Assembly: GCF_000499385.1 (NCBI RefSeq)
Contig: NW_013653994.1
Location: forward strand, 1-17,500
DNA length: 17,500 nucleotides
Direction of reading: 5' to 3'
DNA from: Eimeria necatrix
Lineage: Eukaryota; Apicomplexa; Conoidasida; Eucoccidiorida; Eimeriidae
The translations under genes were made by a program, and so were the position numbers. Under the pieces are notes generated by a model. The model was not told the DNA's origin. It did no database searches and saw only the letters and a program-made list of their open reading frames with translations. Positions 1-9,937 of this stretch are shown here, piece by piece; the first letter of the stretch is position 1; each line of letters opens with the position of its first letter.

Positions 1-59
1 ACCCCCCTCCCCCCTCCCCCCAAACCCTAAACCCTAAACCCTAAACCCTAAACCCTAAC
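1..59 (-). other. Partial intron of the helicase gene: C-rich tract plus telomere-like repeats
   Basis: On the sense strand the exon ending VVIK is followed at once by GTTAGGGTTTAGGG, so the donor (59-58) is built into a five-unit telomere-like block (22-56). The block is followed by a C/T-rich run at 1-21 on the plus strand. The acceptor lies outside the window. Confidence 0.75.
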
Positions 60-767
60 CTTGATCACGACGAGTCTGGCCGGCAAGTTGAGCCCCCAGG
101 CCAAAGTTGCTGTTGCCACAAGAACCAAAACGCAGCCCAAAGAAAAGAGCTGCGCAGACACCTCGCGGTCGGAGGGGCTGAGGCCCGCGTGGTGTATAGA
201 CACCCCGTGCAGCAGCACGGAACGCAGTGTGGGGTCCTGACGCAGCCACACCCCACACCCTCGCCCAAACCCTAAACCCTAAACCCTAAACCCTAAACCC
301 TAAACCCTAAACCCTGGCCCCGAGAGCCCACGCCGCAGCCCTCGGCTCCGAGCCTGAAACCCTCGAAGCCCAAGGCCTGAAGCCTCAACCCCAAGCCCAC
401 AAACCCTAAACCCTAAACCCTAAACCCTAAACCCTAAACCCTAAACCCTGGGACAGAAGCAACTGGCAACACAGCAGCAAGCCTAGGCCCGCGAGCGTTA
501 GGCGCGCAGGCGCTCGCTGCGGGCGAGGGGGTGGGGCCGCTGGGCCGCGGAGCGTTTAGGGTTTAGGGTTTAGGGTTTAGGGTTTGTGACCTTGACTTTC
601 TTGAGGGCGTTGGCGTAGGCAGTTTGCTGCTGCTGCGTCTTCAAACAAAGAAAAGAAATGCCGCTGTCACTCATGTGCTGCAGCGCGATGAGCTCTCGAG
701 CTGTTAGTCGAGTTTGTCTTCGCGAGGCCACGAAGACCAGCACGGGCCGCAGCCGCGTTGCTGCTGC

Positions 768-817
<50 letters not shown>

Positions 818-941
818 GGTCCGCTGCTGCCGAAGCAGCAGCAGCGGCGCCGCCCAACGCCCCTGCAGCGCCTCCTGCTGCAGCTGCTGCAGCAGGTGCA
901 GACACCGTGCTGTACACTCCCTGATACTCCCCAGGCACGAA

Positions 942-979
<38 letters not shown>

Positions 980-1790
980 AGGACTCCACTGCATGCGTCA
1001 AGATTGCGTCAAACGTGGGCTTATTCATTGCAGCCATGCGCGGGCAGAACGCCTTCTGTGCAAACCCTGAAGCGCAAACCTTAAACCCTAAACCCTAAAC
1101 CCTAAACCCTAAACCCCCACCTCGCGCCCACTCACTAAGAAGCTGGCTAAAGTGTATCTACCTAGCACCCTTTGCAGCTAGCTAGCTAGCTAACCGCCTG
1201 GCTAGCTAGATGGCGATCTGGATAGCTACCTGGCTAGCTAGCTGTCTGGCCAGTTGGCTAGCTAGCTATCTGGCTATCTGGCTAGCTAGCTACCTGGCTA
1301 CCTAGCTAGCTCTCTGGCTACCTAGCTAGCTATCTCGTCAGCCCTCTCGCTATCTCGCTACTTCGCCATATCGCCAGCTAGCTAGCCGCACAGCTAGCTG
1401 GCTAGCTGGCTAGCTGGATGGCTAGCTGGCTAGCTAGCTAGCTGGTTAGCTAGCTAGCTAGCTAGCCAGCTGACCGGCGACGACACGGCTAGCTGCTTAG
1501 CTAGCTGGCCGGCTAGCTAGCTGACTAGCTGCGTGGCTGGCTGGCGAGCTAGCTAGCTGTGTGGCTAGCTGGCTAGCTAGCTAGCTAGCTGACCAGCGAT
1601 GTGGACTGCGCAGGGCACGGGGCGGACTGCGGGGCGGAAGCTGAAAAGCCCCACGCGGCCAATGCCCAGCCAAGCCCCAATTTCGGCCGCGTTGGCCAGC
1701 GCGGTGGAAAGCCCCACAAAACGCATGCAAACTCCAGAAGTGCTGCTGACGAAACGCATGCGACTCACTATTGCTTCCAGCACGGGACCT

Positions 1791-1837
<47 letters not shown>

Positions 1838-1964
1838 TGAGCAGCAGCAGCAGGCGAGCAGCATCAGCAGGTGAGCAGCAGCAGCAGGCGAGCAGCAGGT
1901 GAGCAGCAGCTGAGCAGCAGCAGCAGATGAGCAGCAGCAGCAGTTCAGCAGCAGCAGCTGAGCA

Positions 1965-2025
<61 letters not shown>

Positions 2026-2179
2026 AGGAGCCGCGCCTCTCTCCTGGCCGAGGAGGTGGATCTCGTCGATGATGAGAAGTGCCACTTGAGAGATGAAGGG
2101 GCGGGTCCTCCACTGTCTAGACAGTCCGTCCCACTTTTCGGGGGTGCAGACGAGCAGGTCTGCTGCAGCAGGATTGACA

Positions 2180-2219
<40 letters not shown>

Positions 2220-2350
2220 GCTCGTCGGAGTCGCCGGTCAGCTGCAGCACCCGCAGCCCCAGCTGCCGGCCCAGCCGCTGCTCCCAGTCCTTAACTCTTT
2301 CTGCTGCCAGGGCCTTGAGGGGGGCGATGTAGACGACTTTGTTGCGCAGC

Positions 2351-2397
<47 letters not shown>

Positions 2398-3121
2398 GAT
2401 GCAGCGCAGGATGGCGAGCTCAGCCACTATGGTCTTGCCGCTGCCCGTGGGGGCCCCCAGCAGCACGTTGTAGTCCGTGTGGTAACAAACGTGGAAGAGT
2501 TGAGATTGAATTGGATTAAAAAAAGAAAATGGAAAGAGAGCTTCGAAGCGGGGTTGCTGCAGCGCAGCGACGGGCACGGGGTGTACGTCCAGCAGCGGCG
2601 TTGCTGCTGCTGCTGCTGCAGCAGGCGAAAACAGCTGCGAAGCAGCAAAAGGCACATGCGTCCCCACGCCCACCCAGCGGTCACTCAAGACAGCAGCAAC
2701 GAAGTGGGTTTGGCCCAGGGGGTCCTGCAGCGGCAGCGCGAAGGACACCTTTTGCTGCTGCAGCACGTGCTGCTGCTGCAGCAGCACGGTGTCTTGGTGC
2801 AGCAGCAGCCCGCTGCGCGCCTCCGACAGCCACAAGTGAAACAGCTCGCCGCCGCCGTGGATTGCTGCAGTCCACTGGAAGCCAGCAGCAAACTGCAGCA
2901 GCAAAGTGACGCGAATGATGCTGCTGCCGAGAGCAGCAACAGACACAGCAGCAGCAACAAACGGCACCCGCCGCAGCGCCCAGTAGGCGTCTTGGCCGTC
3001 CGCTTTGCTGCTGCAGATGGCCCCCAGTTCAGCAGCAGTTAAGGCCAGCAGCCTTTCTTGCGAAAAGCGGAGTTTTTCTATTTTGTCGACGGCCTGGGTC
3101 CTGAGTTCGAACTTCCTGCTG

Positions 3122-3156
<35 letters not shown>

Positions 3157-3524
3157 GTGCTGCTGCAGCTGCTGCTGCGCGCGCCGCCGCTGCTGCGGGT
3201 CCCGCGAGAAGCAGTCCAGCGCGCAGAAGTGCCGCAGCACGCAAGAGTCTGGCCAGAAGCCTCTTTCGAAGGCTTTGCACCACTGCAGCAGCAGCTCCGC
3301 GTCTTCGCTGCTGCTGCTGCTGCTGCTGCTGCTCTCCGCCAAAGCTGCTGCCAGCAGCGCCCGCGCCAGCCGCCCGCAGTTCATAAACACATAGTGAGCA
3401 TCAGCAGCAAGAGAGGAGCAGCAAAGGGGGGCCCCCGACAGCAGCACCTGCAGCAGCGTGAAGACTTTGGCTTCCGTGCTGTCGGGGTCCCCCTTCCAGG
3501 GAATGCGGCAGCAGCCCCGCCCCT

Positions 3525-3557
<33 letters not shown>

Positions 3558-5356
3558 AGCGCAGCAGGTCCAGCTCCTCCTGCTCCTCGCGGCGCACCCG
3601 CAGCCCCTCGAAGTCCTTCGCCTCCGCCAAAGTCCGCAGCACTGCAGCAGCAGTCAGGGGCCCCTCCGAGAGCCGCAGCGCGAACTTTTCTGCTGTTTCG
3701 AAATCCAAATAAAACTTTGCTGCCATTCTTCCCAAGTCCGTCGAGTCCAGTCGCCCGGCTCTCCGGTGAAAACGGACCAGCCTGCATCTGTTCAGAGTCT
3801 TTGCTGCTGCTTCCACCAGGGCCAGCCGCAGCCGCAGCAAAGAGGGGTCTTCGGGGGCCCCCGGGGGCCCCCGGGGGCCCCCCGGGGCCCCGGGGGCCCC
3901 CCCGGGGGCCCCCCCGGGGGCCCCCCAGGGGGCCCCCCAGGCCGGGGGGCCCCCGTAAAGCTCCGGGTGGGCCTGCATGCGGACGAAGAGGAAAGTGTAG
4001 CGCAGCCAGTCTGCTGCGTCTTGCAAAGAAGCAACAGTGCCGAGAGCCACTTCAGCGTTTAAGGCATTAGGCAGCTGCTGCAGCAGCTGCGAGTCCACGG
4101 GAAGTGCAGCAGCAGCAAGACGGACATATTTGGTGAGTTTGCTGTACTCCGTGAGCAGCACAGCTTCGCCCATGGAGTCGAACTGGGGCCTCCCGGCTCT
4201 GCCGAAAATTTGAGCCACGTCGAGGGGCCCCAAGTCTGCTGCTGCTGCTGCTGCTGCTGCTGCGCCTCCCGCTGCTGCTGCTGCTGCTGCTGCGGGCACC
4301 TGCGTGCCGCGGATCACCACGCAGCGCGCAGGCAAGTTCACCCCCCAAGCCAAAGTCGAAGTGCAGCACAAAACTTTAAAAACTTTGGAAATAAAAAGTT
4401 GTTCAGAAAGTTTTCGATCTGTCTTCAGCATTCCTGCATGATGGACTCCAAACCCTTTTGCTGCTAGGGTTTTGAGTTCTTGGTAGCGGGAGCGCTGCAG
4501 CAGCTGCTGCAGCAGCTGCTGCTGCTGCGGCGTGGGGTGCGCTGCAGCAGCAGCAAACAGCTGCTGCTGCCCCGCAGCAGCAGCAAGTGCAGCAAACGCT
4601 TCTGCTGCTGCCACAGTCCCCTGCCGCGAATGCACAAACACCATCGCCTGGTGCCCCCGCTGCACTGCTGACAGCACTGCAGCAAATGCTGCAGCATCAA
4701 AAGCTTGCTGCTGCTGCTGCTTGCTGCGCCCCACATCTTTGAGGCCGATGAAGGTTTGCTGCAGCGGCACTGGCCGCGTCTCCGGCCCGAAGTAAAAGGC
4801 GTGTTCCGGGGAAACCAGCAAAAAACGAGCCACCTCCTCCCTGCACAAACCCTAAACCCTAAACCCTAAACCCTAAACCCTAAACCCTAAACCCTAAACG
4901 CTGGTCCCGAAACCGTGGGCATTAAATCTGAACGCTGAACTCCAAATTCTAAACGCTAAACCCCAGACTTTGGACCCTGGACCCTACACCCTTAGCCCTA
5001 AACCCTAAACCCCAAACCCCAAACCCTAAACCCTAAACCCTAAACCCTAAACCCTAAGCCGCAGGTCTCAGAATATCGCTGGGCTCAAATCCCGATCGGC
5101 CAGCCCCAAACGCTCGCTGCGAAGCCGAGCCCCCAGCGCCCAGCCCCAAACCCTAAACCCTAAACCCTAAACCCTAAACCCTAAACCCTAGTTACCAGTT
5201 GGGGAGAGTGGCGGAAATGCCGACGAGGCGGACTCTGCGTTGAGTCCTTTCGGAGTGTCTCAACAGCCGAGCGACGAGCGCCTCAATGACCGGCCCTCGA
5301 GGTTCATTTAAAAGATGAACTTCATCAATAACGACGCACTTGATCGCGTCCAACAA

Positions 5357-5421
<65 letters not shown>

Positions 5422-5670
5422 AGGGGTCTGGCTCCGCCCAGGCACTCATGTTGCGCGTGAGAATGTCCAGTTTCTCGGGAACTGCAACAAACAAATGAGT
5501 TTCTTCTATTTCTTTTTTCGACAAACAAACATCTCCAGAAGCTTCTGCAACAGCAACTCCCAGCGGCCCCAGCGCTGCCCGCAGCTTCCCCGTCACTTCT
5601 GCTGCTAAGGACTTCAGCGGCGCGATGTACACTGCCTTGAAGTGCTTCGCAGCAGGACACGCGAACTCCC

Positions 5671-5715
<45 letters not shown>

Positions 5716-5979
5716 GGCTGCTGCTGCTGCTGCTGCTGCGGCTGCTGCTGCTGGCTGGGGCGAGGTGGCGGTGTTCGTGGAGCTGCTGCAGCAGCGCGAG
5801 CAAAGCGATGTTGGTTTTGCCGCTGCCTGTGGGGGCGCAAACCAAAAAAGAAAAAGGAGACAAAAAAGCAGCAGCAAACACTGCGCTCTGCCGCGCGTTC
5901 AGTGTACGTACACCCCGGAACGCCACCTGCGCCCACGACGGCAACGCAGCTATCGGCACCAGCTGCGACTCGTCCACCT

Positions 5980-6021
<42 letters not shown>

Positions 6022-6575
6022 GAGGCGCTTGCAGCAATAGCAGTAGTGGCAGCTGCAGCAGCAGCGGCAGTGGTAGTGTAGTAGTGGTGGCAGCAGCAGC
6101 AGTAGTAGCAGCAGTGCAGCAGCAGTTGCAGGAGCGGTAGTAACAGCAGCAGCAGTGGTGGTAGTAGTAGCAGCAGCAGCAAAAAGATCCCCAGCAGCCC
6201 CAGCAGCAGCAGCAACATCCCCAGCAGCCCCAGCAAGATCCCCAGCAGCAGCAGCAGCAAGATCCCCAGCAGCAGGAGCAGCAGCAGCAAGATCCCCAGC
6301 AGCCCCAGCAGCAGCAGCAGCAAGATCCCCAGCAGCAGCAGCAGCAGCAAGATCCCCAGCAGCCCCAGCAGCAGCAGCAGCAAGATCCCCAGCAGCAGCA
6401 GCAGCAGCAGCAGCAAGATCCCCAGCAGCAGCAGCAGCAGCAGCAGCAGACGGACGCGGCGTTACTGGCTTGGGCACCTTGAAGTACCCTGCGTCAGCAA
6501 GGGCCCTTAAGAGGCCCCGGGGGGCCCCCGGCTCTCCCCCGCCTTTTCGGTTTTTGCCGGAAACAAACTTCACCT

Positions 6576-6616
<41 letters not shown>

Positions 6617-6766
6617 GTAGTAGAATGTATTGGTCTCTCGAGGCGCTGCTTAGACATGCCTGCAGCTCCAAGTCGCGAGAGAGCAGCGGCAGTTGCTGCT
6701 GCAGCAGCAGCAGCAGCAGCAGCAGGACGCACGGAGGCTCCAATGAGTGTGGGCCCTGTTCTTTGC

Positions 6767-6802
<36 letters not shown>

Positions 6803-7263
6803 GTAGACATCTGCAGCCTTGCTGCAGCGTCAATTAGTGCTGCTCCTCTTGCTGCTATCCTGTGGGCATCAGCAACACGAGTAGGCCCCAGCAGCTGCAG
6901 CAGACTCTCAGTTGCTGCTGCTGTTGCTGCTTCTGCTGCTGCATCAGGGTCTGCTGCTGCTGCTGCTGCTGCGTTGGCTGCGTCCTCGTGAGCAGCAGCA
7001 AGAGCCCCCAGAACTGCTGCCAGCAGCTCTGAGCGCAGCAGCGCAGCAAATCCAAAAGAGAAAAATAAAAATAAAACAAATTAAAATAAAGAAAAAGAAA
7101 AAGAAGAATTAAAAAGATATAAAAGCAGCAAACAGCAGCAGCAGGGCCCCCCACAATCTCCCAGCAAAGGCGGTGCAGCCACGGGAGGCCCTCTCTCTCT
7201 TCTTGCTGCTGCTGCAGCTGCTGCTGCAGCAGGCTGCCCAGGCCCGGCAAGGTGACCCTGGGG

Positions 7264-7302
<39 letters not shown>

Positions 7303-7390
7303 CGTTCTGCTGCTGTTGCGCGAGGCTTCCCCTCCTTTGCCGGGGGCAGCACGCGGGTAACTGCAGCGGAGCTGTCGGCAGCTGCAGCAC

Positions 7391-7427
<37 letters not shown>

Positions 7428-7750
7428 AGATCTCTTGCTGCTGTCCCCTGCTGCTCTCGTTTTCGCTCTTGTCTTTCTTTTAAAAGACAAAAGACTCACC
7501 TGCTGCAGGTTGGCTGCTGCCCTGCTGCAGCAGCTGCTGCAGGGTCTGCTGCAGCTCTGCTGCTGCACTCCCGCCAGCTTCCGGGGGGCCCCCAGGGGCC
7601 CCCAAGTCCAAGGGGGCCCCCAGCAGCAGGGCCTCCAGGGGGGCCCCCCTGGAAGTGACCCCGTGGGCCCTAAAGTACTCAGCAGCAGTTTGCTGCGAGA
7701 GGAAGACGGGGGGCCCCCTGGGTCCTGGGGGGCCCCCCGAGGGGTGGGTG

Positions 7751-7802
<52 letters not shown>

Positions 7803-7989
7803 GCCGCTGGTTCTGCTCGCGCTGCTTCTGCTGCTGCTGCTGCAGCTGCTGCTGCTGCTGCTGCTGCTGCTGCAGCACCGCTGCAGGGAACAGCTGCTTG
7901 TCTGCTGCTGCCAGCCGCCGGGCGCAGCAAATCAGCCGCGTGGCTTCTATGGGCCCCAGGGCCGGCAGCAGCTCCCCCACGGTCTCCAG

Positions 7990-8040
<51 letters not shown>

Positions 8041-8687
8041 GGGGGGCCCCTGCGGGTCTGGCGGACAGGGGGGGGCCCCCCCCTGTGCTGTCAGCAGCTC
8101 GTACAGCAGCGCAACAGAGGCCCCCAAGTCATGACCTGCTGGCAGCACTTCAGCAACACTGCAGCAAAACCCTGCAAACAGCTGCAGCAAAACGGGCAGG
8201 GGGGCCCCCTGGGGGCCCCCCCCCGGGGCCCCTTCCGGGGGGCCCCCCCGGGGGGCCCCCTGGGGGCCCCCCCCCGGGGCCCCTTCCGGGGGCCCCCCCC
8301 GGGGGGCCCCCTGGGGGCCCCTCCCCGGGGGCCCTTCCGGGGGGCCCCCCCGGGGGGCCCCCGGGGGGCCCCCCAGGAGGCCCGGGGGCGCCTGCCAGCC
8401 CGGAGGGCTCGGGAGGGTCTGGAGTGCTGCTGCTGCTGCTGCTGCTGCTGCTGGGGCCCCACAGTGAGCAGCTAAGCAGCAGCTGCTGTGGGGGCAGCAA
8501 AAGAGTGTAGAGACAGAGGAAATGCCCTCGGAGAGCAGCGAGTCGAGGCCCCGCTGCTGCAGCAGCAGCACGGGGCCCTGCTGCTGCTGCTGCTGCAGCA
8601 GCTGCAGCACTGCTGCTGCTGTCGACTCGGAGAAGCGCCAGGGCCCCACAGGAATTTGAGGGCCAGCTGCGGGAGCTGCTGCTGCTG

Positions 8688-8725
<38 letters not shown>

Positions 8726-8833
8726 GCGTGTGTCGTGCTGCTGGCGCTCGAGCCGCTGAATCTGCTGCTGCTGCTGCCGCTGCTGCTGCTCGGAAAACTG
8801 CTGCTGCTGCCGCTGCTGCTGCCGGGGAAATCG

Positions 8834-8865
<32 letters not shown>

Positions 8866-8917
8866 AAATTCGTCGGGCGCGATTCGCGGTAGGAGTCTGT
8901 AGGAGTCTCCGGGGCAG

Positions 8918-8956
<39 letters not shown>

Positions 8957-9051
8957 TGCTGCTGCAGCTCGAGAGCAGCAGCAGGCTCTAACGCCTGCAG
9001 CAGCCGCCAGCGCAGGCCTCCGCACGGCAGAGGGGGCCCCCCCGAATCCAT
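60..9051 (-). CDS. ASCC3: ASCC3/Slh1-like tandem-cassette RNA helicase (3' end outside window)
   Basis: Ski2-like superfamily 2 helicase. Family members split collided ribosomes (RQT/ASC-1 complex) and unwind DNA for alkylation repair. Exons traced: 9051-7500, 7381-7155, 7026-6733, 6573-6466, 5977-5196, 4840-2037, 1788-1594, 1066-591, 236-60. Phases agree throughout; total 2205 codons. Cassette 1: APTGSGKT (5813-5836), YIAPLKSLAAE, PEKLDILTR, DEVHLL (5309-5326), SATLPNW at the exon end, MVFVHSR, TSTLAWGVNLPA, QIFGRAGRP near 4190-4214. A Sec63 unit follows (STDLGRMAAKFY; ends about 2600). Cassette 2: GAPTGSGKT (2431-2457), TPEKWDGLSR, DEIHLL (2050-2067), GLSTALANA, SRRQTRLTA, TATLAWGLNLPA (about 80-115). 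An intact second cassette with GLSTALANA favours ASCC3/Slh1 over Brr2. Gln, Ser, Ala and Gly-Pro runs sit between motifs. Start: ATG at 9051, with only repeats upstream; the N-terminal exon joins are the least certain. Motif VI and Sec63-2 lie beyond position 1. Confidence 0.9.
237..590 (-). other. Helicase intron with three telomere-like blocks
   Basis: Donor GTCACA at 590-585 after codon AAG; acceptor CAG at 239-237 before GACCCC, phase 0 on both sides. It joins LKKVK to DPTLRSVLLHGV, as in the ASCC3 family. Blocks lie at 555-585 (TTTAGGG on plus), 401-449 and 267-315 (AAACCCT on plus, seven units each), so orientation changes within one intron. The spacer DNA between blocks is unique and GC-rich. 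Confidence 0.8.
1067..1593 (-). other. Helicase intron with GCTA-rich satellite and a telomere-like block
   Basis: Phase 1 donor GCTG|GTCAGC (1593) and acceptor CTTCAG| (1067) join VHIAG to FAQKAFCPRMAAMNKPTF, which restores the family motif around MNKPTF exactly. The intron is almost entirely repeat: AAACCCT units at 1083-1115 and a degenerate GCTA tetranucleotide array. Confidence 0.85.
1174..1592. repeat. Degenerate (GCTA)n satellite rich in GCTAGC palindromes
   Basis: About 420 bp built from CTAG/GCTA steps with GGCTAGCTGG-like variants. The palindromic GCTAGC core recurs many times. It lies wholly inside a helicase intron and reaches up to the donor at 1593. Confidence 0.9.
1789..2036 (-). 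other. Probable GC-AG intron in the helicase gene
   Basis: The upstream exon ends DEIHLLGQER plus one base (AGAGAG|GCGCGG, 2037/2036). The downstream exon starts at 1788 after (CTG)n-CAG. Splicing gives ERGPVLEAIVSRM, the exact family sequence; no GT offers this join. The sense strand is (CTG)n with CACCTGCTG-type variants between 1830 and 1975. Confidence 0.65.
3841..3955 (-). repeat. Coding GGGGCCCC minisatellite (Gly-Ala-Pro repeat) in the helicase
   Basis: Tandem GGGGGCCCCC units are read in frame as GAPGGAP/GGPRGPP. They sit between the conserved ELYGG and the helix DPSLLRLRLALVEAA at the junction of cassette 1 and Sec63, where relatives have only a short linker. The reading frame stays open across it. 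Confidence 0.85.
4841..5195 (-). other. Helicase intron bracketed by telomere-like blocks
   Basis: Donor CTG|GTAACTAGGGTTT (5195) and acceptor GGGTTTGTGCAG| (4841). The phase 2 join gives ATLPNW-EEVARFLLV, the motif III region. A six-unit block (5148-5189) starts seven bases after the exon, and a seven-unit block (4847-4895) ends six bases before the next. The interior (about 4900-5147) is a degenerate telomere-like field with unique GC-rich pieces. Confidence 0.85.
5978..6465 (-). other. Helicase intron with a GATCCCCAGCAGC minisatellite
   Basis: Donor AAGCCA|GTAACG (6465) and acceptor CTGCAG| (5978), phase 0. Joining GYFKVPKP to VDESQLVPIAALPSW resembles the conserved lead-in of the first cassette. 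The sequence also stays open in frame, so translation of the repeat as GDLAAAA units cannot be excluded. Confidence 0.6.
6181..6449. repeat. Variable-length minisatellite AAGATCCCCAGCAGC(CAGCAG)n
   Basis: Twelve or so AAGATCCCCAGCAGC cores (plus strand) are separated by CAG runs of different length. This is a compound repeat made by copying one interruption inside a CAG tract. Confidence 0.9.
6574..6732 (-). other. Tentative helicase intron
   Basis: Donor GCCTCC|GTGCGT (6732) and acceptor (CTG)n-CAG| (6574), phase 0, join GPTLIGAS to VKFVSGKNRKGG. The sequence stays open in frame, so part of it (MSKQRLERPIHSTT) may be coding. Confidence 0.45.
7027..7154 (-). other. Helicase intron with an AT-rich core
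   Basis: Donor GAGATT|GTGGGG (7154) and acceptor GCTCAGAG| (7027), phase 0, join LPWLHRLCWEI to LLAAVLGALAAAHED. The core (about 7045-7130) is T-rich on the sense strand, like a conventional polypyrimidine tract. The exact acceptor (7029 or 7027) is uncertain. Confidence 0.6.
7382..7499 (-). other. Helicase intron after the N-terminal exon
   Basis: A strong donor GCAGCAG|GTGAGT (7499), phase 1. Two acceptors keep phase: GTGCTGCAG| at 7382, preferred because it ends a CTG tract, or AGCAGCAG| at 7448, which would leave a 52-bp intron and make the CTG tract coding (poly-Leu). Confidence 0.6.
8196..8392 (-). repeat. Coding 51-bp minisatellite (17-residue Gly/Pro unit) in the helicase N-terminus
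   Basis: Marker bases at 8210, 8261 and 8312 show an exact 51-bp period. Translation on the minus strand gives three copies of a 17-residue unit, GGPPEGAPGGGPQGAPR, with small variations. The frame stays open on both sides. Confidence 0.9.
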
Positions 9052-9714
9052 TGGGCCCTAAACCCTTAGGCCTAAACCCTAAACCCTAAACCCTAAACCC
9101 TAAACCCTTCTAAATGAGCACTAATTATTTAAATACGAGTTGCTGCTGCAGCAATTAAGCAACATGTGCACGCAGCTGCTGCTGGGGGCCCCTTAGCCAG
9201 CTAGGGGGCCCCTGGGTACTGCTGGGGGCCCCCGGGCGACAGCAAGAGTTTGTGCGACTCCGCAGAAGCAACTAAACCCTAAACCCTAAACCCTAAACCC
9301 TAAACCCTAAACCCTAAAACTTAAATTCTAGAGCCTTTTCCTCTATCACATTGTGAAGCTCACAAAGCCTAGACTCTAAACCCTCTAAACCCTAGGTCTT
9401 CGCGCCTTACGCACAAACCCTAAACCCTAAACCCTAGTGCCTGGGCCCCAAATCCTAAACCCTAAACCCTAAATTAGCGCTCTATAAACCCCAAACCCTA
9501 AACCCTAAATCCCAGACCCGAAGCTCTAAAGTCAAAACTGGGCGACCGACACAGTAAACACGGTACACTTCAGACTCTAAATCCTAAACCCTAAATCCTA
9601 AACCCTAAACCCCAAACTCTAAATCCTAAACCCCAAACCCTAAACCCTAAACCCTAAACCCTATCTCCTAACCCGTAACGGCTAGTCGTCTCTCTCCTTT
9701 CCATTAGAGCCACC
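9052..9714. repeat. Intergenic field of intact and decayed telomere-like repeats
   Basis: Blocks of AAACCCT lie at about 9076-9108, 9274-9315 (six units), 9416-9436, 9455-9500 and 9580-9662. They are separated by short unique stretches and by degenerate copies (AAATCCT, AAACCCC). An AT-richer patch at 9110-9175 may belong to the helicase 5' region. No gene is visible. Confidence 0.85.
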
Positions 9715-9930
9715 TGGGGGGCCCCAGGGGCCCCCTGGTGTCCCAAAGGGGGGGCCCCCAGTACCCAGAAAGAGGCCCTTAAGCACCACTGGGGGCCCCA
9801 AGGGGGCCCCCAGTACCCAGTAAGGGGCCCCATAAGAATCACTAGGGGCCCCTAACAGTTAAAGGGCCCCCAGGGGCCCCCTGGGGCCCCTAAGTAGCGA
9901 CAGAAACCCAGCGAACTAAAAGCCAGCGGG
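9715..9930. repeat. Dispersed GGGGCCCC palindromes
   Basis: Repeated CAGGGGCCCCCTGG-like palindromes with related flanks (AGTACCCAGTAAGGGGCCCC). It looks like a decayed longer unit; no coding frame is supported. Confidence 0.75.
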
Positions 9931-9937
9931 GGCCCCA

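Noticed and set aside
1..600. A true chromosome end at the left edge
   Set aside because: Telomere-like blocks are short, change orientation and are separated by coding exons of the helicase. They are interstitial.
1927..4062. Long plus-strand open frames (371 and 334 codons) across the helicase exon
   Set aside because: They are antisense to an exon with clear helicase motifs. CAG/CTG tracts have no stops in most frames, so long shadows are expected.
5813..5880. Intron suggested by the pyrimidine-rich run ending CCCCACAG just before GSGKT in cassette 1
   Set aside because: The spacing from NARQSAVF to APTGSGKT equals that of human ASCC3, so the pyrimidine-rich stretch is coding (FLSPFSFLV).
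6181..6449. CRISPR-like array of regularly spaced cores
   Set aside because: The spacers are only variable CAG runs, not unique sequences, and the genome is eukaryotic.
6155..6991. 278-codon plus-strand open frame rich in Ala-Ala-Arg-Ser-Pro
   Set aside because: It is the complement of the intronic minisatellite and a helicase exon. It has low complexity and no family signal.
60..9051. Brr2 (U5 snRNP helicase) instead of ASCC3
   Set aside because: Cassette 2 keeps an intact Walker A, DEIHLL, GLSTALANA and TLAWGLNLPA, which are degenerate in Brr2. The KVKDPTLRSVLLHGV and MNKPTF regions also fit ASCC3/Slh1 better.
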